Positions 20,488 through 30,799 of a DNA stretch of 64,000 nucleotides are shown here, one piece after another. Every line of letters starts with the position of its first letter. The first letter of the stretch is position 1. The stretch is taken from positions 1,313,940,191-1,314,004,190 of the forward strand of contig CM066032.1 of NCBI GenBank assembly GCA_033557465.1. Reading direction: 5' to 3'. The notes beneath the pieces were generated by a model. That model ran no database searches and was not told where the DNA came from. It worked only from the letters and a program-made list of their open reading frames with translations. Position numbers and translations under genes: made by a program. The stretch is from Ichthyophis bannanicus (lineage: Eukaryota > Chordata > Amphibia > Gymnophiona > Ichthyophiidae).

Positions 20488-22040
20488 ATGGCACCATGTG
20501 AGCTTTTCTCATTGAGCATACAATGCATCAATAATCCGATAAAATGGAGGAAAATTCTAAGTTATTTAAGTCATGACGCTGCGGACCTGATTTTCCTCCA
20601 AGAAACACATTTCAATTTGAAGGAAACTCTCAAACTCAATATTAAACCTTACATGGTGGCCGCCTATTCCCCAGCCGTTTCTAGGGAATGTGGGGTTGCC
20701 ATATTGGATGGGACCTCTCTGCATGCTACTATTATAGCGACTTGCTCAGATACAGCGGGTAGATGGTCCCGAGTTCACCTCAAGATAGGTCACTTTACAG
20801 TTACATGTATATGCCGCTATGCTCCTAATGTAGATGACCCTGCCCTTTGTTACTACTGCTCAGGTTGCGCAGGCCTCTGCTAATACTTCATTGATATTGG
20901 GGGGGATTTCAATTTAGTTCTTGATCCCCTGATTGACAAATAGCCGCCTAGGACAAGTGGTCCCCCCAAGAGTCACATCGCGCTAATCTCTGTGAACACA
21001 GATATTGTTCTAGTCGATCTATGGAGGTTACTACACCTCAATGAGCTTGACTTTACTTTCTTCACTTCCCCTCACAAATCCCAGTTTTGCATCGATCTCT
21101 TTCTGATATCAAAACTGTTGGTTCCTCAGGTGGACGCTGCAAAGATTCACTCTCAGCATCTTTCCGATCATGCTGCTATTTCTTTCAATAACATACTATT
21201 GCACTCCAAGGGAATCCGGGGGCCTGGTTCTTTGACAGAGCCCTATTAACTCAGCCAGAGTTCCGGTTAGAAATTCGAGCAGCCATGTATGATTACTTCC
21301 AGACCCTGGTACTCCGGGGGGATCTGGACACCCCAACAGCTCTTCTCTGCAGCTCATTGGAAAACCTTTTCTGATTTATACAGGGAATTTGCGTTACCAG
21401 CGAAACATTACTTTTAATTGCTGCAGCTTCCATGCTGCCTCAAAAGCGCTCCAATCATGCCGCCCTCTGTCCCTACTAAGGACGGGCTATTAGAACTAAT
21501 TCACTCTATTAGTAATACACATGGGGTAGCCTCTAACTTTTATAACTATTTTGTCAGGGTACAGATACTGTCACTTGTAGAGTTCAACAAGCCTGGGATC
21601 GCTAACCGCCAACCACTTTAACCCCTGAACATTAGAGCGTTTTCTGGAGCAAAATAGTACGGGTTTCCCGGTCTGCCTCCGTTATCCAAACTCTCTTCCC
21701 TTTTGCACATAGATGCTCTTATATTCCAGGAAAATAGCCAAATGGAACATAACTGCCAGGGATCAGTGTAGGTCTTGCCATACTGATGTCGGACCCTCGC
21801 TCATGTTCTTTACGAATGTCCTTAACTGCAGGTTTACTGGGGGCGGGTCTGGGGTCGTATTCCATTTATCTTACACCTTCACGAGCCTCTTTCTTGGAAG
21901 ACTGTGGGACTCCGCTCAGTGGCGGAGGTCCCCTCTCTTCCTAAGAAGGGTGCTTTCTCCTGATTTCATGCTGGGTATAGCCATATGTTTAATCACGAGG
22001 TCTTGGAAGGATAGCTCTCGACTTACTGTCAATGATTAGT
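20488..22040 (+). pseudogene. L1-like ORF2 remnant (endonuclease plus C-terminal scrap)
   Basis: The ATG at 20488 opens an AP-endonuclease domain: SIQCINNPIKWRKILSYL, then LIFLQETHF. A frameshift near 20870 follows. Later come GGDFNLVLDP, LDFTFFTSPHKSQFCIDLF and the SDHAAISF motif in other frames. After about 21250 the RT domain is largely missing. A Cys-containing tail (RDQCRSCHTDVGPSLM, near 21750) corresponds to the ORF2 C-terminus. Not functional. Confidence 0.8.
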
Positions 22041-22426
22041 GGAACCTTGTCTGCTTATATAGTAAATATGAGCAGATATCTTGGAGAGCTATTTTCCATA
22101 CCCAAATTTATTCTCGCTTGTCTAAAGGGCAGATGCTCCAAGCTCATGTACAATCTGCTCATTGCTTCGACATGTCTGTTTAATGTACACTCATCATGTT
22201 TAAGATCGCTGTTAGGTTTTGTAGCACAATAATGTCAGTACACGCCCGCTTCGAGAATGATTCAGTTTCCTAGAGAAGATGCAGGGGGGAGGGGGGTCGT
22301 AGGGGTTTACTTTGGTGTATGTATCATATTCCATGTATGTATTTGTCTTTTAGCTGTATGTCTTCCTTTCCTTTGTTGTTGTAAAACGAAAATAAAGCAT
22401 TTAAAAAAAAGAAGTGGAGGATTAAG

Positions 22427-24437
22427 TAGAAAGCTAAAGTGACCGCCATCAGAAATACCACCTTTCAAGACAAGAACTTCAGAGGACGGGAAATGAACGG
22501 TTCAAAAGGAGTTTTCATCAGCTGTGCAAGAACCACATTGAGGTCCCAAAACACTGAGTGGTTTATAGGGAGGCTCCAATAAAAGCAGACCACACAAAAT
22601 GAACAACTAAAGACTGTACAGAGATGGTTTTATCTTCCACACCTCAATGGCAAGCTCCAATTGCACTGAGATGAAACCTTACTAAGCTGGACTTGAGTCC
22701 ATACTCAGATATGTAGAAGATACTCAAGACGTTTGTGTGTGTGGTACAGGCAAAGGGATCTAGGGATTGTTCTGCACAACAGACAGCAAACACTTCCATT
22801 TTCATGAATATAATTTTCTCATTGAGGCTCCCCTGGAGGCCAAACGACATCAGTGACACCAACCAGCAGATTGAGTGCGGATGTAGTCAGTCTCTCAACA
22901 TCCAAGCTGTGAGGGCCAAGGACTTGATGTTGGGATGTAATATTGTTCCGTTCTCCTGCAATATCAGAACTGGCTCATGGCCCAGCCAAATTGGTTCCCA
23001 GACTAGAAAGAAATAGGAGGAAAGTAAATCAAAGTTGTATGGGCCAGTAGGGAGCGATGATAATCATCGAGCCTCTGTCTGTTTTGAGTTTCAGGAGAGT
23101 CCTGGCAAAGAGAAGAACCGGAGGCTATGCATACAGAAGACCCTCCCCCCAATCGAGGAGGAAAGTATCGAGGCGACTAGTTTCCTGTGTGATCTTACTC
23201 TAGAGCAGAACTGATCTACCCAGGCATTCTGAGAAGTCGCACAGAGATCTATTGAGGCGGTGCCCCATTCTTGAAAGATGTGGACTACAAACTTCCTGTC
23301 CAGGGTCCATTTGTGCGGTTGAAGGACTCGACTCAGTCTGCCAGAATGCTCTATTTGCCTGGTAGGTAAGTGGCTCATAAGTCCATCCTGTAGGCAATGA
23401 CAAATTTCCACAACCCGTTTCTCAACACAGGAGAGTATGAACCCATTCCTCCCTGCTTGCTGATGTAGAACATCGCTACCTGGTTGTCTGTCTGTATTAG
23501 GTCAATTTGACTGGAGAACCGATCTTTGAAAGCATTTGCTACGGCTCTTAGTTGCAAGACGTTGATCTAATGGATACTTTCTTGGAAAGGACCAATTCCC
23601 TGAGTGTGAGACCTATCAAGATGAGTACCCCAATCCTGTTTGGATGCAACAGTCATCAATATCTTTTGTGGTGGAGCAATTTGTAAGGGGAGACCTTTGA
23701 GCAAATTGTGTTGGATAGAATGAGAGGTTTGGTGATATACAGAGAATTCTGGAGACATCCTGTGGTCTTGTCCACTGGGTTCTCATAGTCCACTGAGCCT
23801 GTCTCATATGGAGATGTGCCAAGAGTGCCCCATGCACCGTGGAAGCCATGTGTCCCAGAATAGTTAACATCTTGTGCTGTTACCTGCTGACTCAACTGAT
23901 CTCTTGCACTATCACTGTCAATCTGTTCAGTCTGTCATGCAGGAGGAAAGCTCTCGCTTGAGTCATGTCAAATAGGGCTCCTAGGAATTCCAATTGAGAG
24001 GGTTGTAGGTGGGATTTTGGGTAATTAAAAACCCTAGCAGTTCCAGCACCCGATGGTCAACCATGCTGATTTTCTCATTCCTTCCCAAGTGACAGAAAGT
24101 AGGGAAAGTTCAAAGGATAGCTGCTACTAGTGGAAAGCACTTTGTAAAGACTTTGGGTGCTGAGGCTAGGCCAAAAGGCAGAACTCTGTACTGGAAGTGA
24201 TGTCCCCTTAGAATGTATCTGAGATACGTCCTGTGGGATGGATGTATCTGTATGTGGGTATAAGCTTCCTCTGGATCCAGAGAGCATAGCCAATTTCCTT
24301 TTTGAAGGTAAGAGAGTAGGGTGCCCGGAGAAATCATTATGAACCTTTCTTTGACCAGATATGGGTTCAGATCTCTTAGATATGGGGCGGGACAGAATCC
24401 CATTTTCTTGAGTAACAGGAAATATGTGGAATAAAGT
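22427..24437 (-). pseudogene. DIRS recombinase N-terminus, RNase H and RT remnant, copy G
   Basis: From high to low coordinates: RT pieces (24403-24110: ERFIMISPGTLLSYLQKGN, LCSLDPEEAYTHIQIHPSHR, FQYRVLPFGLASAPKVFTK), RT thumb and RNase H pieces (23895-23091, including QTDNQVAMFYISKQGG) and recombinase N-terminus (22862-22644: YGLKSSLVRFHLSAI). Each is in a different frame. Copy C is inserted at 24437 within RT. Confidence 0.75.
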
Positions 24438-24643
24438 GCTGTTACTCACCTGTAACAGGTGACCTCCAGGAACAGCAGGAATTAATCTTTACATATGGGT
24501 ATTGTCGATACAGACTGAGCCCACGCGGGAATGCTCCCCATCGTCCAATTGGAAAGCTTTAGGGAGCAGTCCACTGCGCGTATGCCTTGTCGCCCTTCCC
24601 AGTCCTCTCCTTAGTTGGGTTTGTAGCTGAGAGACAGAGGAAA
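24438..24643 (-). repeat. Copy C 3' terminal inverted repeat
   Basis: GCTGTTACTCACCTGTAACAGG followed by ACATATGGGTATTG and a decayed palindrome (GTCGATACAGAC). The partner is 37680-37866. Copy B is inserted at its inner edge, separating it from the complementary region at 30440. Confidence 0.85.
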
Positions 24644-24840
24644 GCGTAGTTACACACCTGTAACAGGTGTTCTCCAGGAGCAGCAGGAATCAGTCCTCAC
24701 ATATGGGTGACATCGGCGCCGACGGAGCCCTCGCGGAGCAATTTTCCCCAGCTTTCAAAGAAAGCCTTTGGTAATTGCAGCGCGCATGCGCGGTCTCCTT
24801 CCCGCCCAAGGGTGCCATCTTAGCCAGTCTGATGACATAG
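24644..24840 (-). repeat. Copy B 3' terminal inverted repeat
   Basis: GCGTAGTTACACACCTGTAA at the edge, CACATATGGG, then CATCGGCGCCGACGG (palindrome at 24713-24722). The partner 30240-30420 has the longer perfect palindrome CGTCGGCGCCGACG at 30362-30375. Confidence 0.9.
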
Positions 24841-24914
24841 CTAAAAGACAGCATAAAAATTTGCAAAAAAACTTAAGCAGATGATTGCAACTCCAAGGGG
24901 AGGAGGGAGGGTTG

Positions 24915-25010
24915 TGAGGACTGATTCCTGCTGCTCCTGGAGAACACCTGTTACAGGTGAGTAACTACGCTTTCTCCAGGACCAAGCAGGAAGTCAGTCC
25001 TCACATATGG
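24915..25010 (-). repeat. Copy B internal complementary region
   Basis: GAACACCTGTTACAGGTGAG and TAACTACGC are complementary to the 3' end. TTTCTCCAGGACCAAGCAGG is complementary to the 5' end. The junction reads GGAGAAA|GCGTAG on the other strand, the sequence a joined circle would have. Confidence 0.9.
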
Positions 25011-25039
25011 GACTCCCAAGCTTAAGGCTACCGGAGACC

Positions 25040-26203
25040 CTAAGCACAAAAATGAGCTCCCTCTAGCTCAGCGGCACAGAAGGAAGGAATCTTCACTGAA
25101 TTATTACCCACCGGTAGCCCCCATCCGGGATAGAGGGTAGGAGTTGCTGAAACCTCGAAGAGATTTCGGAGGACTGCCTGTCCGAAAGCACTGTCCCTGC
25201 GGGACTCCCTCTCGAGGCAGTAATGGACCGCAAAAGTCTGGCTCGAAGACCAAGTAGCGGCCCGGCAGATGTCTGCCAGCGGAACAGAGCGGAGGTAAGC
25301 CACTGACGTAGCCTTCGCCCGAACACAATGAGCCGTGACTCGACTTTCTAACGAGAGTCCGGCTGCCCCATAAGCCCAAGCGATACAGTCAGCAACCCAG
25401 ATGGACAAAGTACGCTTGGAGACCGGGAGCCCCAATTTATTGGGGTCAAAAGACACAAAAAGCTGAGCAGCTTTACGGTGCTCCCGCGTACGGTCAAGGT
25501 AGAAGTTCAATGCCCTTCTACAGTCCAGGGTATGCAGGACCATTTCAGCTCGGCTGGAGTGTGGCCTGGGAAAGAAGGTCGGAAGTACCACCTCCTGATT
25601 GATGTGAAAAGGGGAGACCACTTTTGGAAGAAACTTTGGGTGAGTCCGTAGGACTACCCTATTTTTGTAGAACCGAGTGTAAGGGGGATCAGACACGAGG
25701 GCCTGCAATTCACTTACACGTCTAGCGGAAGTGAGGGCTATCAGGAATAAAGTTTTCCAAGAAAAAAAACGGAGAGAACAGGTAGCCATGGGTTCAAAAG
25801 GCGGACAGGTGATCCGCTGTAAAACCACATTCAGATCCCAGTCAGGTGCTGGCGGGCACAGAGGTGGTTTAAGTAGAAGGAGACCTCGGAGAAACCTCGC
25901 TACGAGAGGGTCGCTGGAAAGAGGTCTGCCGTCCACCGGCACATGATGTGCTGAAAGAGCACTGAGGTGAACTTTGACGGAGTTGGACTTCAGTCCCAGA
26001 TTAGAGAGGTAGAGCAAGTACTGTAAGATCACCGACACCGAGCAGGAGAAGGGATCCTGAGACTGCTGGGCACACCAAGCAGAAAAGCGACGCCATTTAA
26101 GGGCGTAGCATTTGCGGGTAGAAGGTCGCCGAGAAGCTAGGACGACCTCCTCCACCTCTGCCGGCAGGAGAAGGGGAGCAAGGACTACCCTCTCAGCAGC
26201 CAG
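25040..26203 (-). CDS. DIRS tyrosine recombinase, copy B
   Basis: About 387 residues counted from the CTG at 26203-26201, which replaces the ATG seen in copies C and E (DGLAAERVV against NGMAAERLI). Domains: SAM-like N-terminus (STRKCYALKWRRFSAWC, LKSNSVKVHLSALS), then the catalytic domain with TSARRVSELQAL, the H-x-x-R in HCVRAKATS and the Tyr in HYCLERE. After the usual FGQAVLRNLFEV end it carries about 35 extra residues not present in copy A. The frame continues openly upstream through pol, where it is only an overlapping shadow. -1 relative to pol. Confidence 0.9.
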   Translation of the reverse strand: MAAERVVLAPLLLPAEVEEVVLASRRPSTRKCYALKWRRFSAWCAQQSQDPFSCSVSVILQYLLYLSNLGLKSNSVKVHLSALSAHHVPVDGRPLSSDPLVARFLRGLLLLKPPLCPPAPDWDLNVVLQRITCPPFEPMATCSLRFFSWKTLFLIALTSARRVSELQALVSDPPYTRFYKNRVVLRTHPKFLPKVVSPFHINQEVVLPTFFPRPHSSRAEMVLHTLDCRRALNFYLDRTREHRKAAQLFVSFDPNKLGLPVSKRTLSIWVADCIAWAYGAAGLSLESRVTAHCVRAKATSVAYLRSVPLADICRAATWSSSQTFAVHYCLERESRRDSAFGQAVLRNLFEVSATPTLYPGWGLPVGNNSVKIPSFCAAELEGAHFCA

Positions 26204-28101
26204 GCCATCAGATGTAGAGATCTGAGGTTGGGGTGTAGCAGGGACCCCTGGTCCTGAGTTAGGAGATCCGGTTGAAACCCCAGAGGGAACGGATCCTCTA
26301 CCGCTAATTGCAGCAGGAGTGGAAACCACGGCTGTCTGGGCCAGCGAGGAGCCACCAGGATCATGGAAGCTTTGTCTCGGAGAACCTTGAAAAGAGTTCG
26401 AGAGACTAGCGGTATGGGAGGAAAGGCATACAGAAGGCTCTCCGACCATGAGAGCAGAAAAGCATCTGCCGCTACTCGAAGGGGATGCAGCTGACGAGAG
26501 CAGAAGCGAGGAAGTTGCCGGTTGAGAGGACTGGCAAAGAGATCCATCGTGGGGAGTCCCCACTTCAGAAAAAGTCTCTGAACTACCAAGGGATCCAGGC
26601 GCCACTCGTGCGGCTGGAGGATCCGGCTGAGTTTGTCCGCCAGGCAATTTTCTTGGCCTGGGAGATAAACTGCCTTGAGAAGAATGCCATGGCTGACGGC
26701 CCAAGAGCAGAGCTTCTGTGCTTCTCGACAGAGAAGGAAGGAGCCCGTGCCTCCCTGTTTGTTCATGTAGAACATGGCAACTTGATTGTCCGTCTGGACA
26801 AGGACGGACTGGTGAGAAGTCAGGTGGGAGAAAGCCTTGAGAGCCAGACGGATTGCTCTGAGCTCCAGGAAGTTGATCTGCTGCGCAGACTCCCACGTGG
26901 TCCAGAGACCTTGAGTACATGCCCCTTGGCAATGCGCTCCCCAACCTAGGAGAGAAGCATCGGTCGTCAGCACTTGAGACGGCTGAGGTGACTGAAAAGG
27001 CATTCCGAGCACCAGGTTTGGCCGATGAAGCCACCACTGTAGAGAAGAGGCCAGCGGCCCGGAGACGCGCACGAAGTCGGCTAGGCCGCCCGTGGCTTGT
27101 TGCCACTGCTTGCGAAGGCACCATTGAGCAGGCCGCATATTCAGGCGGGCATTGGGGGTCACGTGGACGGTGGAAGCCATATGGCCGAGTAGTCTCAGGA
27201 AGCGCCTGGCTGAGACCAGGGACTGACTGCGAAAACGGCCGGCTAGGTCCATGAGCCGTTGAGCCCTGTCGAGAGGCAGGAAAGCTTGTGCCTGAGGAGT
27301 GTGCAGTCTTGCGCCGATGAACTCGAGATCCTGTGAGGGGAGCAAAGTGGACTTTGCGAAGTTTATGACAAAGCCCAAGTACTGCAGAAGAGTCACAGTG
27401 CGGTGTGTGGCATTGGTGACTTCCGGAAAGGACGATGCTCTGATGAGCCAGTCGTCGAGGTACGGAAAGACATAGAGGCCGTGAAGCCGGAGATAAGCCA
27501 CCACCACCGCGAGACATTTTGTGAAGACTCGCGGTGCGGAGGATAGGCCAAAGGGCAGTACTCTGTACTGGTAATGATTTCCTGCCACCACAAACCTTAG
27601 GTATTGGCGGTGGCTTGGGTGGATGAGGATGTGCGTGTAGGCATCCTTTAGATCCAAGGAGCATAGCCAATCTCCCTGCTGGAGGTAGGGCAGAAGGATT
27701 CCAAGGGTAAGCATCTTGAACTTTTCCCTCACGAGGAACTTGTTGAGGTTGCGCAAGTCCAGGATGGGTCTGAGGCCTCCTGTTCTTTTTGGTATTAGGA
27801 AATACCTGGAATAAAAGCCTTGACCTCTCAGGTGGTGGGGCACCGGTTCCACAGCCTGTTCCTGAAGAAGACTTGCTAACTCCTGAAGGAGTAAGTCCCT
27901 GTGCAGAGGGAGTCGTGGAGGTTCTCCCGGGAAATAGGAGGGAGGGACCTGGTGGAAGTGGAGAAGATAGCCTTCTCTTACGACCTGAAGCACCCAGGCA
28001 TCTGAAGTGATGTTGGACCACCTGTGGGCGAAGTGAACCAGCCGGCCTCCGGTGCTGGGAGGAACCAGCTGAGGGGGAGAGGCTATGCTGATGAAGTCAA
28101 A
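26185..28101 (-). CDS. DIRS reverse transcriptase/RNase H polyprotein, copy B
   Basis: About 638 residues starting at the gag stop in the +1 frame. RT: YFLIPKRTGGLRPILDLRNL, DWLCSLDLKDAYTHI, YQYRVLPFGLSSAPRVFTK, FPYLDDWLIR (YLDD intact). RNase H: TTDASLLGWGAH, INFLELRAIRLAL, VQTDNQVAMF, LADKLSR. C-terminal DIRS region: AFPPIPLVSRTLFKVL, ILVAPRWPRQPW. No stops. It ends HLMAWLLRG, overlapping the recombinase frame by about 19 bases. Confidence 0.92.
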   Translation of the reverse strand, partial: FDFISIASPPQLVPPSTGGRLVHFAHRWSNITSDAWVLQVVREGYLLHFHQVPPSYFPGEPPRLPLHRDLLLQELASLLQEQAVEPVPHHLRGQGFYSRYFLIPKRTGGLRPILDLRNLNKFLVREKFKMLTLGILLPYLQQGDWLCSLDLKDAYTHILIHPSHRQYLRFVVAGNHYQYRVLPFGLSSAPRVFTKCLAVVVAYLRLHGLYVFPYLDDWLIRASSFPEVTNATHRTVTLLQYLGFVINFAKSTLLPSQDLEFIGARLHTPQAQAFLPLDRAQRLMDLAGRFRSQSLVSARRFLRLLGHMASTVHVTPNARLNMRPAQWCLRKQWQQATGGLADFVRVSGPLASSLQWWLHRPNLVLGMPFQSPQPSQVLTTDASLLGWGAHCQGACTQGLWTTWESAQQINFLELRAIRLALKAFSHLTSHQSVLVQTDNQVAMFYMNKQGGTGSFLLCREAQKLCSWAVSHGILLKAVYLPGQENCLADKLSRILQPHEWRLDPLVVQRLFLKWGLPTMDLFASPLNRQLPRFCSRQLHPLRVAADAFLLSWSESLLYAFPPIPLVSRTLFKVLRDKASMILVAPRWPRQPWFPLLLQLAVEDPFPLGFQPDLLTQDQGSLLHPNLRSLHLMAWLLRG

Positions 28102-30019
28102 AACCCCCACCCTGCTGAGCAGGGGCCGGTGGTGCAGGCTTGGGGGCTTGCTGCCTACGGGACCCGTTACCCCGTCCCTTGGCCTGCTGGCCCTGTTGGG
28201 GAGCTGCGGAGGCCTGATATTGAGGGTAGTGTTTATAGGCAGCCGCCTTTCTCGGGTAAAAGGACTTCTTTCCCGAGCCCTTCTTTTTCTGGGAAGGGGC
28301 GGAGGTCTTCCTAGAAAGCCTAGTTCTGGTGAGAGTCTCCGTCTCGATTTGTGCAGCCTTTTCAGCCATGGGCTTGCCAAAGAGGTTCTCACCTCGGCAG
28401 GGGACATCGACCAACTTGTCCTGTACCCAGGGTTCAAGGTCAGACGACTGAAGCCAAGCCTGTCGGCGGGCACCGATGCCGGCTGCGGCCACTCGAGCCG
28501 ATGCTTCAAAGCCATCATAGGCTGCTCGGGACATGAATTTGGAGCATTCCCGAATACCAGTTGTCAAGGCCAGGAACCTCCGCAAAGGTTCCTCGGACAG
28601 CCCAGCGGAGAATCCGGCTATCTCTTTAGCCAGGTCTCTGAGATACATGCCCATGTAGAGCTGGTAGGTCTGGACCCGACAAGCAAGCATAGAGCCCTGG
28701 AAACACTTCTTACCAAGGCCATCCAGGTTACGGGCCTCCCTGCCAGGAGGCACCGAGGAGTGCATCTTCTGGCTCTTAAGCCTATGCATGGCCGATTCCA
28801 CTACCATGGAATGGTGCGGTAGCTGTGCTTTTTGGAAGCCAGGACTCTTGCGGACTCGATAGATGGAATCGACCCGCTTGCTTAATACCGGCGACGATGC
28901 CGGACTCTCCCACATGCGGAAGAGTAGTCGTTCCAGCATGGGAGGAACCGGTACAGTAAAGTGTTCCCTGGCGGGAGAGTCATACTGAAGGGCGTCGAGC
29001 TCTTCGGCTCGAGGCTCCTCCTCGGGATCCGCAGGGAAGGCCAAAGCCTTGGCCATATCCCTGACGAAGTCCGAGAACCGGGCATCCTCCGGAGGGGACT
29101 GCTTCCGAGGTTCGGACTCAGGTGAGTCCGAGGGGACACACCGAGTCCGAAACGAATCAGGTGACTCTTCCTCTTCCGACTCCCAGGCCGACTCCGAGGA
29201 GGAATCGGTGGGGTCGGCTCGGGCAGGCGGAGGCGTCGGCTGCCCCGACACCGAGGGAGTCGGCGTCGACGACCTCGGTCCCGAACGGGAGGCCGAGGGT
29301 GACCTCGACCGAGGATCGACTCGAGTTCGCAAGGACTCGAGGATCGGCTCGGTCTCCGGGGTCGACTTAGACGTCGACGTCCCGGCGGTCGGGGCAGCGG
29401 CGCCAGCAAGGCTAGCGATCAGTGCCCGCTGCTGGTCCATGAAGGCAGAGAGTCTGCTCTCCAAGGCCGTCAACCTGAGTCCGACCTCAGGTGACCCAGC
29501 AGCCCCCGACTCGGGCCCCGACGGCGTCGGGCCCGACGTCGGACCCCTCTGAGGCGAGTCCAGGAGGACTACAGGACTTACCCGAGCAGGCAACTCCGAC
29601 TCCAGACGAGGTCGCTTCGGGAGGTGCTCCTTCTCCAAAGACCTGGGACGGCTATCGGGGCTATGCGACCTGGCCCTCGCGGAGCCAGGAGCGTCCACCG
29701 ACGCCGCCCTCGCGGGTTTTACCTTCCGTCGATGGTCCCCGGAGGGAGAACCCCTGTCGGAGGAACTTCGGCGATGGTCAGAGCTGGAACCTCTGGACGC
29801 CGAGGCCTCCGACGAGGTCCGGGTACGGCCGGGGTCAGCGAAGATTCGTTCCCGCTGGTGCCGCCGACTCCTTAACGCTTTGGAGGACATTTTGCCGCAG
29901 GCCCCACAGATCAGTTCTTCGTGATCCGGGCCGAGGCAGCTGAGGCAATTATCATGTGTGTCAGTGAGTGACATATTTCTGTCACATTGAACACACCGCT
30001 TGAAACCACTGGCAGCCAT
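28097..30019 (-). CDS. DIRS Gag-like protein, copy B
   Basis: 640 residues from ATG (MAASGFKRC). The zinc module occupies about residues 8-45 (CVQC, THDNCLSCLGPDH, CGAC). A long Arg/Ser/Pro-rich segment follows (about 60-330). The conserved core has KRVDSIYRVRKSPGFQKAQL, RVQTYQLYMGMYLRDLAKE and CRGENLFG. A Lys/Gln-rich tail ends AQQGGGF. Unbroken. Strong GC and CpG content gives long antisense open frames at 28085-29943, which I treat as shadows. It shares its architecture with copy A but is clearly a different subfamily. Confidence 0.9.
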   Translation of the reverse strand: MAASGFKRCVQCDRNMSLTDTHDNCLSCLGPDHEELICGACGKMSSKALRSRRHQRERIFADPGRTRTSSEASASRGSSSDHRRSSSDRGSPSGDHRRKVKPARAASVDAPGSARARSHSPDSRPRSLEKEHLPKRPRLESELPARVSPVVLLDSPQRGPTSGPTPSGPESGAAGSPEVGLRLTALESRLSAFMDQQRALIASLAGAAAPTAGTSTSKSTPETEPILESLRTRVDPRSRSPSASRSGPRSSTPTPSVSGQPTPPPARADPTDSSSESAWESEEEESPDSFRTRCVPSDSPESEPRKQSPPEDARFSDFVRDMAKALAFPADPEEEPRAEELDALQYDSPAREHFTVPVPPMLERLLFRMWESPASSPVLSKRVDSIYRVRKSPGFQKAQLPHHSMVVESAMHRLKSQKMHSSVPPGREARNLDGLGKKCFQGSMLACRVQTYQLYMGMYLRDLAKEIAGFSAGLSEEPLRRFLALTTGIRECSKFMSRAAYDGFEASARVAAAGIGARRQAWLQSSDLEPWVQDKLVDVPCRGENLFGKPMAEKAAQIETETLTRTRLSRKTSAPSQKKKGSGKKSFYPRKAAAYKHYPQYQASAAPQQGQQAKGRGNGSRRQQAPKPAPPAPAQQGGGF

Positions 30020-30239
30020 CGGGGGAAAAAGGGCTCCTGCAAGGTCAAAGGACCGGGCTGCCAGCGAAAAACCGAAAACCGAAACTGACTAAAAATCAGA
30101 AAAACCGAAAAATAACAGAAGGACTCGCAACGGCGTCACGAGTCCGGGCAGGAAAAAGACCGGCGTCGAACCGAAGAAAAAGAAATAAATCACTAAAATC
30201 AACTTTTTCAGTGGGGACACGACGGGTACGTCTGTAGGG

Positions 30240-30420
30240 CTCCGCGGAAAAAAGAAGACTGGCTAAGATGGCACCCTTGGGCGGAAAGGAGACCGCGCAT
30301 GCGCGCTGCAATTCCCAAAGGCTTTCTTTGAAAGCTGGGGAAAATTGCTCCGCGAGGGCTCCGTCGGCGCCGACGTCACCCATATGTGAGGACTGACTTC
30401 CTGCTTGGTCCTGGAGAAAA
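30240..30420 (-). repeat. Copy B 5' terminal inverted repeat
   Basis: Inverted partner of 24644-24840, ending CTTGGTCCTGGAGAAA. It contains GCGCATGCGC near 30295 and the palindrome at 30362-30375. The sequence from 30020 to 30240 is the leader. Confidence 0.9.
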
Positions 30421-30439
30421 ATAGTATACCCTATAACTC

Positions 30440-30560
30440 CTAGGGGAGGAGGGTGGGTTGTGAAGACAGATTCCTGCTGTTACCAGAGATCACCCATTAC
30501 AGGTGAGTAACAACGCTATCTGAAAGAACAAGCAAGAATGCAGCCTTCACATATGGGACT
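30440..30560 (-). repeat. Copy C internal complementary region
   Basis: AACTCCTAGGGGAGGAGGGT leads into CACCCATTACAGGTGAG, TAACAACGCTATC and GAACAAGCAAGAATG, complementary to both ends of copy C. It is now 5.8 kb from its terminal repeat because of copy B. Confidence 0.8.
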
Positions 30561-30799
30561 CACTAGCTCCCGGGGACCCGACTGAAAAACAGGAACAATG
30601 GCATCCTGTGGCTAAAGGATGGAGCCAAGGTGGTGTGGATACCAGATGGCCCCACTGACTCTATGGAAGGCGGCCAGAGAATCGCAAGGAAGTCTGGTGC
30701 CAGAAGAAGCATGGGATGGAGGGTAGGAGTTGCATTTAAGTCCAAAAGGTTGCTGGAGGACAGCCTGGCCAAAGACAGCATCCTGACGGGAGACCCTGT

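Larger units (their letters stand above)
19093..22410 (+). mobile_element. L1/Tx1-like LINE with target-site duplication, internally deleted
   Basis: Starts GGGGGGCGGAGCC and has a short 5'UTR of about 130 bases. It carries an intact ORF1, an ORF2 endonuclease with frameshifts, a tail of ORF2 and a 3' end AATAAAGCATTT plus A8. It is flanked by a direct repeat of 16-17 bases (AGAAGTGGAGGATTAAG) at 19076-19092 and 22410-22426. At 3.3 kb it lacks most of the RT region. The duplication shows it jumped as a unit into copy G. Confidence 0.88.
24644..30420 (-). mobile_element. DIRS copy B, complete and apparently coding-competent
   Basis: 5.78 kb, with terminal repeats (24644-24840 and 30240-30420), a complementary region (about 24915-25010) and three open frames. 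The terminal repeats differ at about three of 135 compared positions, so it is slightly older than copy A. Subfamily features differ from A: the palindrome core is GGCGCC, not GGTACC, and gag is very GC-rich. It is inserted in copy C between that element's 3' repeat and complementary region. Both flanks share AAA at the crossover. Confidence 0.92.

Noticed and set aside
28085..29943. Several long plus-strand frames (245, 167 and 150 codons) opposite gag of copy B
   Set aside because: Antisense shadows in very GC-rich coding DNA; no recognisable motif and no start context.
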